The notes beneath the pieces were generated by a model that did not search any database, was not told the DNA's origin, and worked only from the letters and a program-made list of their open reading frames with translations. Both the position numbers and the translations under genes were made by a program. A stretch of 6,125 bases of DNA, from the NCBI GenBank assembly GCA_030681635.1, contig JAUXRT010000312.1:1-6125 (forward strand), in the 5' to 3' direction. Position 1 is the stretch's first letter, and every line of letters begins with the position of its first letter. Origin of the DNA: Reyranella sp. GTDB taxonomy: Bacteria > Pseudomonadota > Alphaproteobacteria > Reyranellales > Reyranellaceae. Below are positions 1 to 5,971 of this stretch, piece by piece.

Positions 1-22
1 GACCGGCCCCGACCCCGTGCGC

Positions 23-28
23 AAGGTG
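23..28 (+). promoter_or_regulatory. Ribosome binding site of the EipB-like gene
   Basis: The purine-rich AAGGTG lies 5 nt upstream of the ATG at 34. It supports that start over any extension upstream, where the same frame stays open to the window edge. Confidence 0.5.
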
Positions 29-33
29 CCGCC

Positions 34-831
34 ATGCGTTCCGTTGTGAGTTTCCTCGTTGCCGCGTCAGTGCTGTCGCCGCTGGCGGCGATCGCCGAAG
101 TCCAGCCGCATCGCGCCGAGTACACGCTGCGCCTGGGCGCCGCGGCCAACGCGCCGCGCATCGGCACGGCCGTGCACGACCTCACACAGGATTGCGCCGG
201 CTGGCACCTCAAACGCGACATCAAGACCGAGATCGCGCTCACCACCTCGTGGAAGATGAGCCTCGCCTCCAAGCTCGACAGCGAGGAGACACGCAACGCC
301 TTCCGTTACGGGCTGGCGCAGACGCAGAATGGCACCACGCGCGACGTCAAAGGCAAGATCCAGCGCCAGGGTGGGGAGAAGGGCGGTGAGCTGAAGGCCG
401 ACATCGTGTTCGGCACCAACCCGCCCGCGCAGTTCGTGCTGCCGCCGCCCACCCTGCTGCCGATGGCCGCCATCAGCCATCTGATCGAGCGGCTGGCGGC
501 GAAGGCCGCCTCCTTCCCCGCCCTGATGTTCGATCCCGAGGTGATCGGCGACGTCTTCCTGGTCGAGGTCACCGAACAGGATCGCGCCACGCTCCGCGGC
601 GCCCGCCCGGCCGACAAGCCGGTGACGCTGCCCCCCGGCAAGTCCTGGCCGGTGTTCATGAATTTCTCGCGCGGCCGCAACCAGGACACGAAGCCGATCT
701 TCAGCGTCACGGCCCTGGTGTTCGACAATGGCGTGCTCGACCGGCTGACGGTCGAGACCGGCCTGCTCTCGGTCACCGCCGACCTGGCCAGCCTGGAAAT
801 GCGCAAGGCGCCGGTCTGTCCGAGGTCTTAG
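34..831 (+). CDS. EipB-like (DUF1849) periplasmic cell-envelope integrity protein
   Basis: This encodes a 265-residue exported protein. A Sec signal peptide is visible: a basic start, a hydrophobic core at about residues 4-20, and a likely cleavage after A-I-A at 21. The mature protein opens with HRAEYTLRLG (26-35), the usual beginning of the DUF1849/EipB family. A single Cys at 54 (DCAGW) and another at 262 (APVC) match the pair that forms a disulfide in Brucella EipB. The stretch LPPPTLLPMAAISHLIE (about 136-152) and the C-terminal strands (FDNGVL, then LASLEM) also fit. Family knowledge: EipB is a spiral beta-barrel protein of the periplasm that supports envelope integrity. The length is normal. 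The gene is separated from the photolyase by a palindromic spacer and is probably a distinct transcription unit. Recognition is by motif and architecture only, so orthology to Brucella EipB is not proven. Confidence 0.85.
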   Translation: MRSVVSFLVAASVLSPLAAIAEVQPHRAEYTLRLGAAANAPRIGTAVHDLTQDCAGWHLKRDIKTEIALTTSWKMSLASKLDSEETRNAFRYGLAQTQNGTTRDVKGKIQRQGGEKGGELKADIVFGTNPPAQFVLPPPTLLPMAAISHLIERLAAKAASFPALMFDPEVIGDVFLVEVTEQDRATLRGARPADKPVTLPPGKSWPVFMNFSRGRNQDTKPIFSVTALVFDNGVLDRLTVETGLLSVTADLASLEMRKAPVCPRS

Positions 832-838
832 CTCATGG

Positions 839-917
839 GGACCGCGAGCCTTCAGGGCGGAGGTTACTCCGCCCGAGCTCGCTCATGATCTGAGGCGGGC
901 CTGGAGGCCCGCGGTCC
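839..917. repeat. Composite intergenic palindrome (outer 18-bp imperfect arms)
   Basis: The left arm GGACCGCGAGCCTTCAGG (839-856) and the right arm CCTGGAGGCCCGCGGTCC (900-917) pair over 18 positions with two mismatches. Between them lie a perfect 8-bp hairpin (855-874) and the short palindrome GAGCTC (875-880). The element starts only 8 nt after the stop codon at 831. It may be a dispersed intergenic repeat that can also fold at the 3' end of the mRNA. No U-tract follows, so it is not a canonical intrinsic terminator. Confidence 0.8.
855..874. repeat. GTTA-loop hairpin, copy 1
   Basis: GGGCGGAG pairs perfectly with CTCCGCCC around a GTTA loop (863-866). A second copy at 2402-2421 has the same arm length, loop and flanking A/G, and differs only by one compensated base pair (G-C here, A-T there). 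Confidence 0.8.
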
Positions 918-924
918 GATGAAG

Positions 925-954
925 TGATCCACCCGCCAAATCCGTGCGTATGCC
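925..954 (+). promoter_or_regulatory. Candidate ECF (RpoE/ChrR-type) promoter for the photolyase gene
   Basis: TGATCC at 925-930 matches the -35 element I recall for the singlet-oxygen sigma factor RpoE of Rhodobacter. It is followed after 18 nt by the TA-starting hexamer TATGCC (949-954). The predicted transcript start near 960 would make the photolyase mRNA almost leaderless at the ATG at 959. The -10 match is weak and the first two possible start codons would be lost, so this is a hypothesis based on one good hexamer and on the function of the gene. Confidence 0.3.
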
Positions 955-958
955 GACC

Positions 959-2383
959 ATGTCGGCATCCATCATCTGGTTTCGCAACGATCTTCGGCTG
1001 GCCGACCACCCGGCCCTGATTGCCGCGCTGGGCTCCGGCCAGGCCATCGTTCCCGTCTATGTGCTGGACGAGGAAACCGAGGGCCTTCGGCGGCGCGGGG
1101 CGGCCTCGCGCTGGTGGCTGCATCACAGCCTGCAGGCGCTCGACGCCTCGTTGCGCCTGCTGGGGTCGCGGCTGATCCTGCGGCGCGGCCCGGCCGAGCA
1201 GGTCATGGCCGACCTGGCGGCCGAGTGCGTCGCCACGTCGGTCTACTGGAACCGCGCCTACCATCCCGCCGCCCGCGAGCGCGACCTCAGGATCAAGCAG
1301 GCTTTTGACGCCCACGGCATCGTGGCGGAGGGCCTGAAAGGCAACCTGCTGTTCGAACCATGGGAGGTGAAGGCAGCCGGCCCGGACTCCTACAAGGTGT
1401 TCTCGGCCTTCTGGCGCGGCTGCCAGGCTTTGCGGTCGCCGGATTCACCGCTGCCCGCCCCCAGGAGCCTGCCCGCACCGTCCCAGTGGCCCGGGACCGA
1501 CGATCTCGCGACCTGGCAATTGCGGCCGGGCGCGCCCGACTGGGCCGGCGGCCTCCGGGCGGCGTGGACGCCGGGCGAGGCCGCAGCGCGCACGCGCCTC
1601 GCGCAGTTCCTCGACGAGGCGCTCGTGCGCTACCGCGAGGAACGCGACCTGCCGGCGGTCCAGGCGACCTCGCGCCTGTCGCCGCATCTGGCGTTCGGCG
1701 AGATCAGCCCACGCCTGATCTGGCAGGCCGCCATCGCGCGCGGCCATTCGGCGGCCACGGAAAAATTCCTGGCCGAAATGGGCTGGCGCGAGTTCGCCTA
1801 TCACCTGCTCTTCCATCATGGCGATCTGGCCCAGCGCAATTTCCGGCCCGAGTTCGATGCCTTTCCGTGGGCGAGCGACGCGGCGGGCGACGGCATGGAA
1901 GAGCCGATCGAAGCCTGGCGGCGCGGCCGCACCGGCTATCCCATCGTCGACGCCGGCATGCGCGAACTGTGGACCACGGGCTGGATGCACAATCGCGTGC
2001 GCATGATCGCGGCCTCCTTCCTGACCAAGGACCTGCTGGTCGACTGGCGCATCGGCGAGCGCTGGTTCTGGGACACGCTGGTCGATGCCGACCTGGCCAA
2101 CAATGCCGCCGGCTGGCAATGGGTCGCCGGCACCGGCGCCGATGCCGCACCTTATTTCCGCGTCTTCAACCCGGTCCTGCAGGGCGAGAAGTTCGATCCC
2201 AATGGCGACTATGTGCGCCGCTGGGTGCCCGAACTCGCGGGCCTGCCGGCCAAGACGATCCATCGGCCGTGGACCGCCGCGCAACCGCCGCCGCCCGACG
2301 TCTATCCGCAGCCCATCGTCGACCACGCCGCCGCCCGCGAGCGTGCGCTGGGGGCTTTTAGGATGATCCGGCGGAGCACGTAG
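959..2383 (+). CDS. phrB: Deoxyribodipyrimidine photolyase (class I photolyase/cryptochrome family)
   Basis: This 474-residue flavoprotein would repair cyclobutane pyrimidine dimers using blue light. The N-terminal antenna domain begins with WFRNDLRLADHP (W7 onward). The FAD-binding domain includes RYREERDLPAVQATSRLSPHL (about 224-244), WREFAYHLL (from 276), GRTGYPIVDAGMREL (about 323-337), GWMHNRVRM, and GWQWVAGTGADAAPYFR (from about 385). W304 (FPW), W363 (DW before RIGER) and W386 (first W of WQW) correspond to the electron-transfer Trp triad of the E. coli enzyme. The spacer after W304 is about 6 residues longer than in E. coli. No C-terminal Cys cluster is present, which argues against an FeS-type (6-4) photolyase. 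The start is ambiguous: ATG 959 gives the usual spacing to WFR, while ATG 950 and GTG 944 are in frame and no strong Shine-Dalgarno sequence distinguishes them. A cryptochrome-like role cannot be excluded. Confidence 0.95.
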   Translation: MSASIIWFRNDLRLADHPALIAALGSGQAIVPVYVLDEETEGLRRRGAASRWWLHHSLQALDASLRLLGSRLILRRGPAEQVMADLAAECVATSVYWNRAYHPAARERDLRIKQAFDAHGIVAEGLKGNLLFEPWEVKAAGPDSYKVFSAFWRGCQALRSPDSPLPAPRSLPAPSQWPGTDDLATWQLRPGAPDWAGGLRAAWTPGEAAARTRLAQFLDEALVRYREERDLPAVQATSRLSPHLAFGEISPRLIWQAAIARGHSAATEKFLAEMGWREFAYHLLFHHGDLAQRNFRPEFDAFPWASDAAGDGMEEPIEAWRRGRTGYPIVDAGMRELWTTGWMHNRVRMIAASFLTKDLLVDWRIGERWFWDTLVDADLANNAAGWQWVAGTGADAAPYFRVFNPVLQGEKFDPNGDYVRRWVPELAGLPAKTIHRPWTAAQPPPPDVYPQPIVDHAAARERALGAFRMIRRST

Positions 2384-2388
2384 CGACT

Positions 2389-2461
2389 CCCCCTCACCAA
2401 AGGGCGAAGGTTACTTCGCCCGGGCCTCTCCCCCTCCGGGGGAGAGGTTAGGTGAGAGGGG
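2389..2461. repeat. Composite intergenic palindrome with an asymmetric insertion
   Basis: The outer arms are CCCCCTCACC (2389-2398) and GGTGAGAGGGG (2451-2461), which pair with one bulged base. The inner stem CCTCTCCCCC (2425-2434) pairs perfectly with GGGGGAGAGG (2438-2447) around a TCC loop. On the right the two stems are joined by TTA (2448-2450). On the left they are joined by 26 nt that contain the GTTA-loop hairpin. The element starts 5 nt after the photolyase stop. It resembles dispersed G+C-rich palindromes common in alphaproteobacterial spacers. Confidence 0.85.
2402..2421. repeat. GTTA-loop hairpin, copy 2
   Basis: GGGCGAAG pairs perfectly with CTTCGCCC around GTTA (2410-2413). It is the partner of the hairpin at 855-874, with 18 of 20 positions identical and the two differences compensating each other in the stem. 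It lies entirely within the left arm linker of the larger palindrome. Confidence 0.85.
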
Positions 2462-2468
2462 CATCACA

Positions 2469-2498
2469 TCATCCGTCCCGACTCTCGCAACGTATCTC
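2469..2498 (+). promoter_or_regulatory. Weak candidate promoter for the lipid-modification operon
   Basis: TCATCC (2469-2474) and TATCTC (2493-2498) are separated by 18 nt, the same geometry as the TGATCC/TATGCC pair before the photolyase. A transcript start near 2504 would leave the Shine-Dalgarno sequence at 2509-2515 and the ATG at 2525 intact. The -35 differs by one base from TGATCC. This is suggestive only. Confidence 0.2.
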
Positions 2499-2508
2499 TT
2501 ATGAACGC

Positions 2509-2515
2509 GAGGGAG
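2509..2515 (+). promoter_or_regulatory. Ribosome binding site that decides the FAD oxidoreductase start
   Basis: GAGGGAG lies 9 nt before ATG 2525, whose product begins directly with the dinucleotide-binding strand MKIAVIGAG. The in-frame ATG at 2501 has no comparable purine tract upstream. Confidence 0.6.
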
Positions 2516-2524
2516 TTGGTTCGA

Positions 2525-3877
2525 ATGAAGATCGCCGTCATTGGCGCCGGTGTTGCCGGACTGGGTGCCGCGTGGTTGCTGAGCCGAAAGCACGAGGTTG
2601 TGATCTACGAGCGTGAGGATCGGTTCGGCGGGCATTCCTGCACGGTCGACGCGCCCGTGCCGGGAGGTACGCGCGCTGTCGATGTCGGCTTCATCGTCTT
2701 CAACGAGCTCAACTATCCCAACCTGGTGGCGCTGTTCGACCATCTCGGCGTGCCCACCGAGACCTCCGATATGTCGTTTGCGGTCAGCCTCGACGAGGGG
2801 CGTTTCGAATACGGCAGTTCCTTCGGCGGCTACCTCGGCCAGCGGCGCAACATGGTGCGGCCGTCGTTCCTGCGCATGACCCACGACATCCTGCGCTTCA
2901 ACCGCCTGGCACCGCAGCTCCTCGACAAGAGCGAGGATCTCGACTTCACCATCGGCAACTTCATCGACGATGCCGGCCTCAGCGACTCCTTCCGCGACCG
3001 CTACCTGGTGCCGATGGCCTCGTGCATCTGGTCGACGCCGCTCGGCCGCATGCTCGACTATCCCGCCCAGAGCTTCGTGCGCTTCTTCAACAACCACGGG
3101 CTGCTCACCATCGGCCCGCAACTGCAGTGGCGCACGGTGAGCAGCGGCAGCCGGTCCTATGTCGAGCGCATCGTCTCGCCGTTGCGCGCCCGGGCACGGC
3201 TGGCGACACCGGCACGCGCGATCCGCCGCGGGCTGGACGGCGTGCAAGTCCGCGATGCGTCAGGTCACTGGGATCGCTTCGACAAGATCGTGCTCGCCTG
3301 CCACGCCGACCAGGCGCTGGCGTTACTTGAGGATGCCGACGGTCCGGAGCGCGACCTGCTCGGCTGCTTCGCCTATTCCTCGAACGAGGTCTGGCTGCAC
3401 GGCGATTTGTCGTTGATGCCCAGGCGGCGCAGCGTGTGGTCGAGTTGGAATTACGTCGCCGACCGCAGAGCCGAGGCCGCGAACGTGAGCGTCACCTACT
3501 GGATGAATCGGCTGCAAAACCTGCCGGACGAGACGCCGCTGTTCGTCTCGGTCAATCCCGGCCGCGCGCCCTCGCCCTCAACCGCTCATGCGCGCTTTTC
3601 CTTCGAGCATCCGATGTACGACGCCGCCGCCATCCGCGCGCAACGCGGCCTGCATGCCATCCAGGGCGTGCGCGACACCTATTTCTGCGGCAGCTACTGC
3701 GGCTACGGCTTCCACGAGGATGCGCTGTCGGCCGGCCTCGACGTGGCCGAACAGCTCGACGTGCGCCGCCCCTGGCCGCGCCCCGACGAGCACCGCCGCA
3801 TCGGCGACCCGCCGCGCGTCGTGGCCGATCGGCCGATGCTCGAGCCGTATCCATTGCCGGTCGCGGCACGGACATGA
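2525..3877 (+). CDS. FAD/NAD(P)-binding oxidoreductase, COG2907 type (flavin amine-oxidase-like)
   Basis: The product is 450 residues. An N-terminal Rossmann fold shows G7-x-G9-x-x-G12 (IGAGVAGLGAAW), an acidic E29 after the second strand, and the GG motif at 35-36 (RFGGHS), all of which bind FAD. VDVGFIVFN (52-60) is typical of the COG2907 clade. The C-terminal FAD motif GSYCGYGFHEDALSAG spans 389-404. The protein looks cytosolic or membrane-peripheral, with no signal peptide. Family members sit beside DUF1365 and CFA-like genes and are often annotated as amine oxidases, but this context suggests oxidation or desaturation of an acyl chain. A role like that of the furan-fatty-acid desaturase UfaD is an inference I cannot verify here. 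The gene ends in an ATGA overlap with the next gene, so translation is probably coupled. ATG 2525 is preferred to ATG 2501 because of the Shine-Dalgarno sequence. Confidence 0.88.
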   Translation: MKIAVIGAGVAGLGAAWLLSRKHEVVIYEREDRFGGHSCTVDAPVPGGTRAVDVGFIVFNELNYPNLVALFDHLGVPTETSDMSFAVSLDEGRFEYGSSFGGYLGQRRNMVRPSFLRMTHDILRFNRLAPQLLDKSEDLDFTIGNFIDDAGLSDSFRDRYLVPMASCIWSTPLGRMLDYPAQSFVRFFNNHGLLTIGPQLQWRTVSSGSRSYVERIVSPLRARARLATPARAIRRGLDGVQVRDASGHWDRFDKIVLACHADQALALLEDADGPERDLLGCFAYSSNEVWLHGDLSLMPRRRSVWSSWNYVADRRAEAANVSVTYWMNRLQNLPDETPLFVSVNPGRAPSPSTAHARFSFEHPMYDAAAIRAQRGLHAIQGVRDTYFCGSYCGYGFHEDALSAGLDVAEQLDVRRPWPRPDEHRRIGDPPRVVADRPMLEPYPLPVAART

Positions 3878-4734
3878 TCGTTCTCGACCCCCTCCGGCCT
3901 TCGGCCACCTGGCGGCTTTGGCCGCATCGGCCAAAGCCGCCAGGTGCCCCGCAGGGGCGGAGGGGGTCGGAGACCGCCCACACGATCGTCGACGCCACTG
4001 TCGTGCACCGACGGCAGCGGCCGCGCGAAAATGCCTTTCGCTATCGCGTTGCCTATCTCTGCCTCGATCTCGGCACGCTCGAAACCGCGGCAGGTCGCTG
4101 GCTAAAACTCGATCGCCCGGGCCTCGTCTCCTTCCGCCGCGCCGACCATGGCGCGCGCGACGGCGGCGACCTCAGGGCGTGGCTGCACAGGATCCTGGCC
4201 AAGCACGGGCTGGCCGAGGCCTGCGACGGCGAGGTCACGCTGATGACCATGCCGCGGATGCTGGGCTACGTGTTCAATCCGGTGAGCTTCTGGTTCTGCC
4301 GCGACCGCACCGGCGCGCTGCGGGCGGTGCTGTGCGCGGTCAACAATACCTTCGGCGAGAGCCACTGCTATCTCGTGCACCACGACGACCATGGCGCCAT
4401 CGGCCCGCAGACCTGGCTGGACGGCCACAAGGTGTTCCATGTCTCGCCCTTCCTGCCGGTCGACGGTCACTACCAGTTCCGCTTCCGCCTCGACGACCGG
4501 ATCGCCCACGTCGACGTCAATTATCACGACGACCAGGGCCTGATGCTGGCCACCTCGGTCGCCGGCCGTCGCGAACCGCTCGCAGATCGGGCGGTGGTGC
4601 GCCGCTTCCTGTGCAACCCGACCATGACCATGGGCGTTATGGTGCGGATCCATTGGCAGGCCTTGCAACTCTGGCGAAAGCGGGCGAAATTTTATCGCAA
4701 GCCTGATCCGCCCCCGCAGCTCGTGAGCCGCTGA
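3874..4734 (+). CDS. DUF1365 family protein (COG3496) with an in-frame N-terminal palindromic insert
   Basis: The product is 286 residues. ATG 3874 overlaps the preceding stop by ATGA, and no alternative start lies close enough downstream, so this start is well supported. The DUF1365 core begins at about T42 (ATVVHRRQRP, then FRYRVAYLCLDL) and continues with LGYVFNPVSFWFC (130-142), NNTFGESH (157-164), KVFHVSPF (186-193) and NPTMTMG (248-254). The biochemical role of DUF1365 is not established to my knowledge. It is recurrently found between a COG2907 flavoprotein and a CFA-like methylase, so a part in acyl-chain modification is likely. The oddity is residues 5-32, which are Pro/Arg/Trp-rich and encoded wholly by an 85-bp palindrome. 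Without them the protein would be about 258 residues, close to normal for the family. The same frame is open far upstream, but that part is a shadow of the FAD gene. Confidence 0.9.
   Translation: MIVLDPLRPSATWRLWPHRPKPPGAPQGRRGSETAHTIVDATVVHRRQRPRENAFRYRVAYLCLDLGTLETAAGRWLKLDRPGLVSFRRADHGARDGGDLRAWLHRILAKHGLAEACDGEVTLMTMPRMLGYVFNPVSFWFCRDRTGALRAVLCAVNNTFGESHCYLVHHDDHGAIGPQTWLDGHKVFHVSPFLPVDGHYQFRFRLDDRIAHVDVNYHDDQGLMLATSVAGRREPLADRAVVRRFLCNPTMTMGVMVRIHWQALQLWRKRAKFYRKPDPPPQLVSR
3885..3969. repeat. 85-bp compound palindrome inside the DUF1365 coding region
   Basis: The outer arms CGACCCCCTCCG (3885-3896) and CGGAGGGGGTCG (3958-3969) are perfect complements. The inner arms ACCTGGCGGCTTTGGCCG (3907-3924) and CGGCCAAAGCCGCCAGGT (3928-3945) are an 18-bp perfect stem around CAT. 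Between outer and inner stems lie a small hairpin on each side: GGCC-TTC-GGCC (3896-3906) and GCCCC-GCA-GGGGC (3946-3958). The fold is a four-way, cruciform-like structure typical of an inserted repetitive element, not of selected coding sequence. Confidence 0.95.
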
Positions 4735-4738
4735 CCCT

Positions 4739-5911
4739 ATGTCATTTGCCGCCCGCTTCGTTCTCAAATCGCTCGCCCGCCTGTCGTCCGGCCGGCTGAC
4801 CGTTCGATTGCCGGACGGGACGATTTGCCACTTTGGTCCCGACCGGGCGGAACGCGAGGCCGAGATCGAGATCAGGGACTGGCGCTTCTTCCGGCGGGTG
4901 CTGCTCGACGGCGATATCGGCTTCGCCGAGGCCTACATGGACGGCCTGTGCGACTCGCCGGACCTGCCGGGACTGCTGTCGCTGCTCACCGACAACGAGA
5001 AGGCCCTGGGCCGCGTCACGCGCACCAATGTCTTCCACAACATGCTGCTGAAGCTGCTGCATCGCCGGCACGACAATTCGCGCGAGGGATCCAAGCGCAA
5101 CATCCACGCCCACTACGATCTCGGCAACGAATTCTACGGCCTGTGGCTCGACCCGACGATGACCTACTCGTCCGCCCTCTACGAAGGCGCCGAGGGCAAG
5201 GCGCTCGAGGCCGCGCAGGCCGCCAAGTACGAGCGCATCCTCAATCAGCTCGGCGCCCGCCAGGGCGACAGCATCCTGGAGATCGGCTGCGGCTGGGGCG
5301 GCTTCGCCGAAGCGGCGGCGCGGCGCGGCATGCGCGTCACCGGCGTCACCATCTCGCGCGAGCAGCTCGAGTATGCCCAGGCCCGCCTGCAGCGGGCCGG
5401 CCTCTCCGACCGCGTCGACCTGCAGTTCCGCGACTACCGCGACATCCAAGGCAAGTACGACCACATCGTCTCGATCGAGATGATCGAGGCGGTGGGCGAG
5501 CGCTACTGGCCCGACTATTTCGCGGCACTGAAACGCCATTCGGTTCCCGGCGGCTCGGCGATCGTCCAGGCGATCGTGATCGCCGACGACCTGTTCGAGG
5601 GCTACCGCCGTCATCCGGATTTCATACAGACCTATGTCTTCCCCGGCGGCATGCTGCTGTCGCCGTCCAGCCTGCGCGAGCAATGCCGCCAGGCCGGGCT
5701 GAAGCTCGCCGAGGCCTACAGCTTCGGCCTCGACTATGCCCGCACCCTGGAGACCTGGCTCGGCCGCTTCGACCGGGTGGCTGACCAAGTCTCGAAGCTG
5801 GGATTCGACGAGCGTTTCCGCCGGATGTGGCGGTATTACCTCGCCTACTGTGCCGCAGGCTTCAAAACCCGCCGGACGGACGTATTGCAGGCACACTTCA
5901 GGCATATATAA
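4739..5911 (+). CDS. Cyclopropane-fatty-acid-synthase-like SAM-dependent methyltransferase
   Basis: The product is 390 residues, the usual length for the CFA synthase family. It would transfer a methyl or methylene group from S-adenosylmethionine to unsaturated phospholipid acyl chains at the membrane. An N-terminal lipid-interacting region (about 1-110) precedes HYDLGNEFY (125-133), the SAM motif LEIGCGWGG (180-188), GVTISREQ (202-209), the catalytic-region SIEMIEAVGERYW (245-257), and FIQTYVFPGGMLLS. Relative to E. coli CFA synthase the active-site Glu (E250) and Tyr (Y333) are kept. The Cys of YSCAYW is Ser (S145), and the His of LHTIG appears to be Gln (Q278). This places it in the CFA-like clade, where products may be methylated or methylene fatty acids and not cyclopropanes. 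The gene starts 4 nt after the DUF1365 stop, in the same operon. The start codon lacks a strong Shine-Dalgarno sequence, consistent with coupling. Confidence 0.93.
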   Translation: MSFAARFVLKSLARLSSGRLTVRLPDGTICHFGPDRAEREAEIEIRDWRFFRRVLLDGDIGFAEAYMDGLCDSPDLPGLLSLLTDNEKALGRVTRTNVFHNMLLKLLHRRHDNSREGSKRNIHAHYDLGNEFYGLWLDPTMTYSSALYEGAEGKALEAAQAAKYERILNQLGARQGDSILEIGCGWGGFAEAAARRGMRVTGVTISREQLEYAQARLQRAGLSDRVDLQFRDYRDIQGKYDHIVSIEMIEAVGERYWPDYFAALKRHSVPGGSAIVQAIVIADDLFEGYRRHPDFIQTYVFPGGMLLSPSSLREQCRQAGLKLAEAYSFGLDYARTLETWLGRFDRVADQVSKLGFDERFRRMWRYYLAYCAAGFKTRRTDVLQAHFRHI

Positions 5912-5957
5912 CTGTCGCCAACTAAAAGACGGGCGGCGCCAAGCCGCCCGGTGACAG
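5912..5957 (+). promoter_or_regulatory. Nested stem-loop in the leader between the CFA-like and MFS genes
   Basis: A perfect 8-bp hairpin, CGGGCGGC (5930-5937) with GCCGCCCG (5943-5950), is enclosed by a second stem, CTGTCGCC (5912-5919) with GGTGACAG (5950-5957), which has one G-U pair. The two stems share base 5950 at the junction. The structure begins immediately after the stop codon and ends on the first bases of the Shine-Dalgarno sequence of the next gene. It could attenuate transcription, stabilise the upstream mRNA end, or tune translation of the transporter. A run of T occurs only 13 nt beyond the inner stem (5963-5968), too far for a standard terminator. Confidence 0.5.
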
Positions 5958-5962
5958 GAAGG
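5956..5962 (+). promoter_or_regulatory. Ribosome binding site of the MFS transporter
   Basis: AGGAAGG lies 9 nt before GTG 5972 and is the reason for choosing that start. Its first two bases are in the outer stem of the preceding leader structure. Confidence 0.65.
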
Positions 5963-5971
5963 CTTTTTCGA

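Noticed and set aside
2..49. Possible C-terminal end of an upstream gene overlapping the EipB-like start
   Set aside because: One forward frame ends in TGA at 47-49, but 15 codons without a recognisable motif cannot establish a gene.
1445..2326. 293-codon open frame on the - strand
   Set aside because: It is antisense to the photolyase FAD domain and shows no family motif; high third-position GC explains the lack of stops.
1360..2361. 333-codon open frame on the + strand
   Set aside because: It is a shifted frame of the photolyase gene, Arg/Ala/Gly-rich and without domain signatures.
2411..3247. 278-codon open frame on the - strand
   Set aside because: It runs antisense through the FAD gene and through the intergenic palindrome; no motif, His/Ala/Val-rich shadow composition.
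3436..3873. Open frame continuous with and upstream of the DUF1365 gene
   Set aside because: It overlaps the C-terminal half of the FAD gene in another frame, is Arg/Ala-rich without motifs, and the ATGA overlap at 3874 gives a natural start.
5930..5968. Intrinsic terminator after the CFA-like gene
   Set aside because: The hairpin is strong but the T run begins 13 nt after it and overlaps the region just after the Shine-Dalgarno sequence of the next gene.
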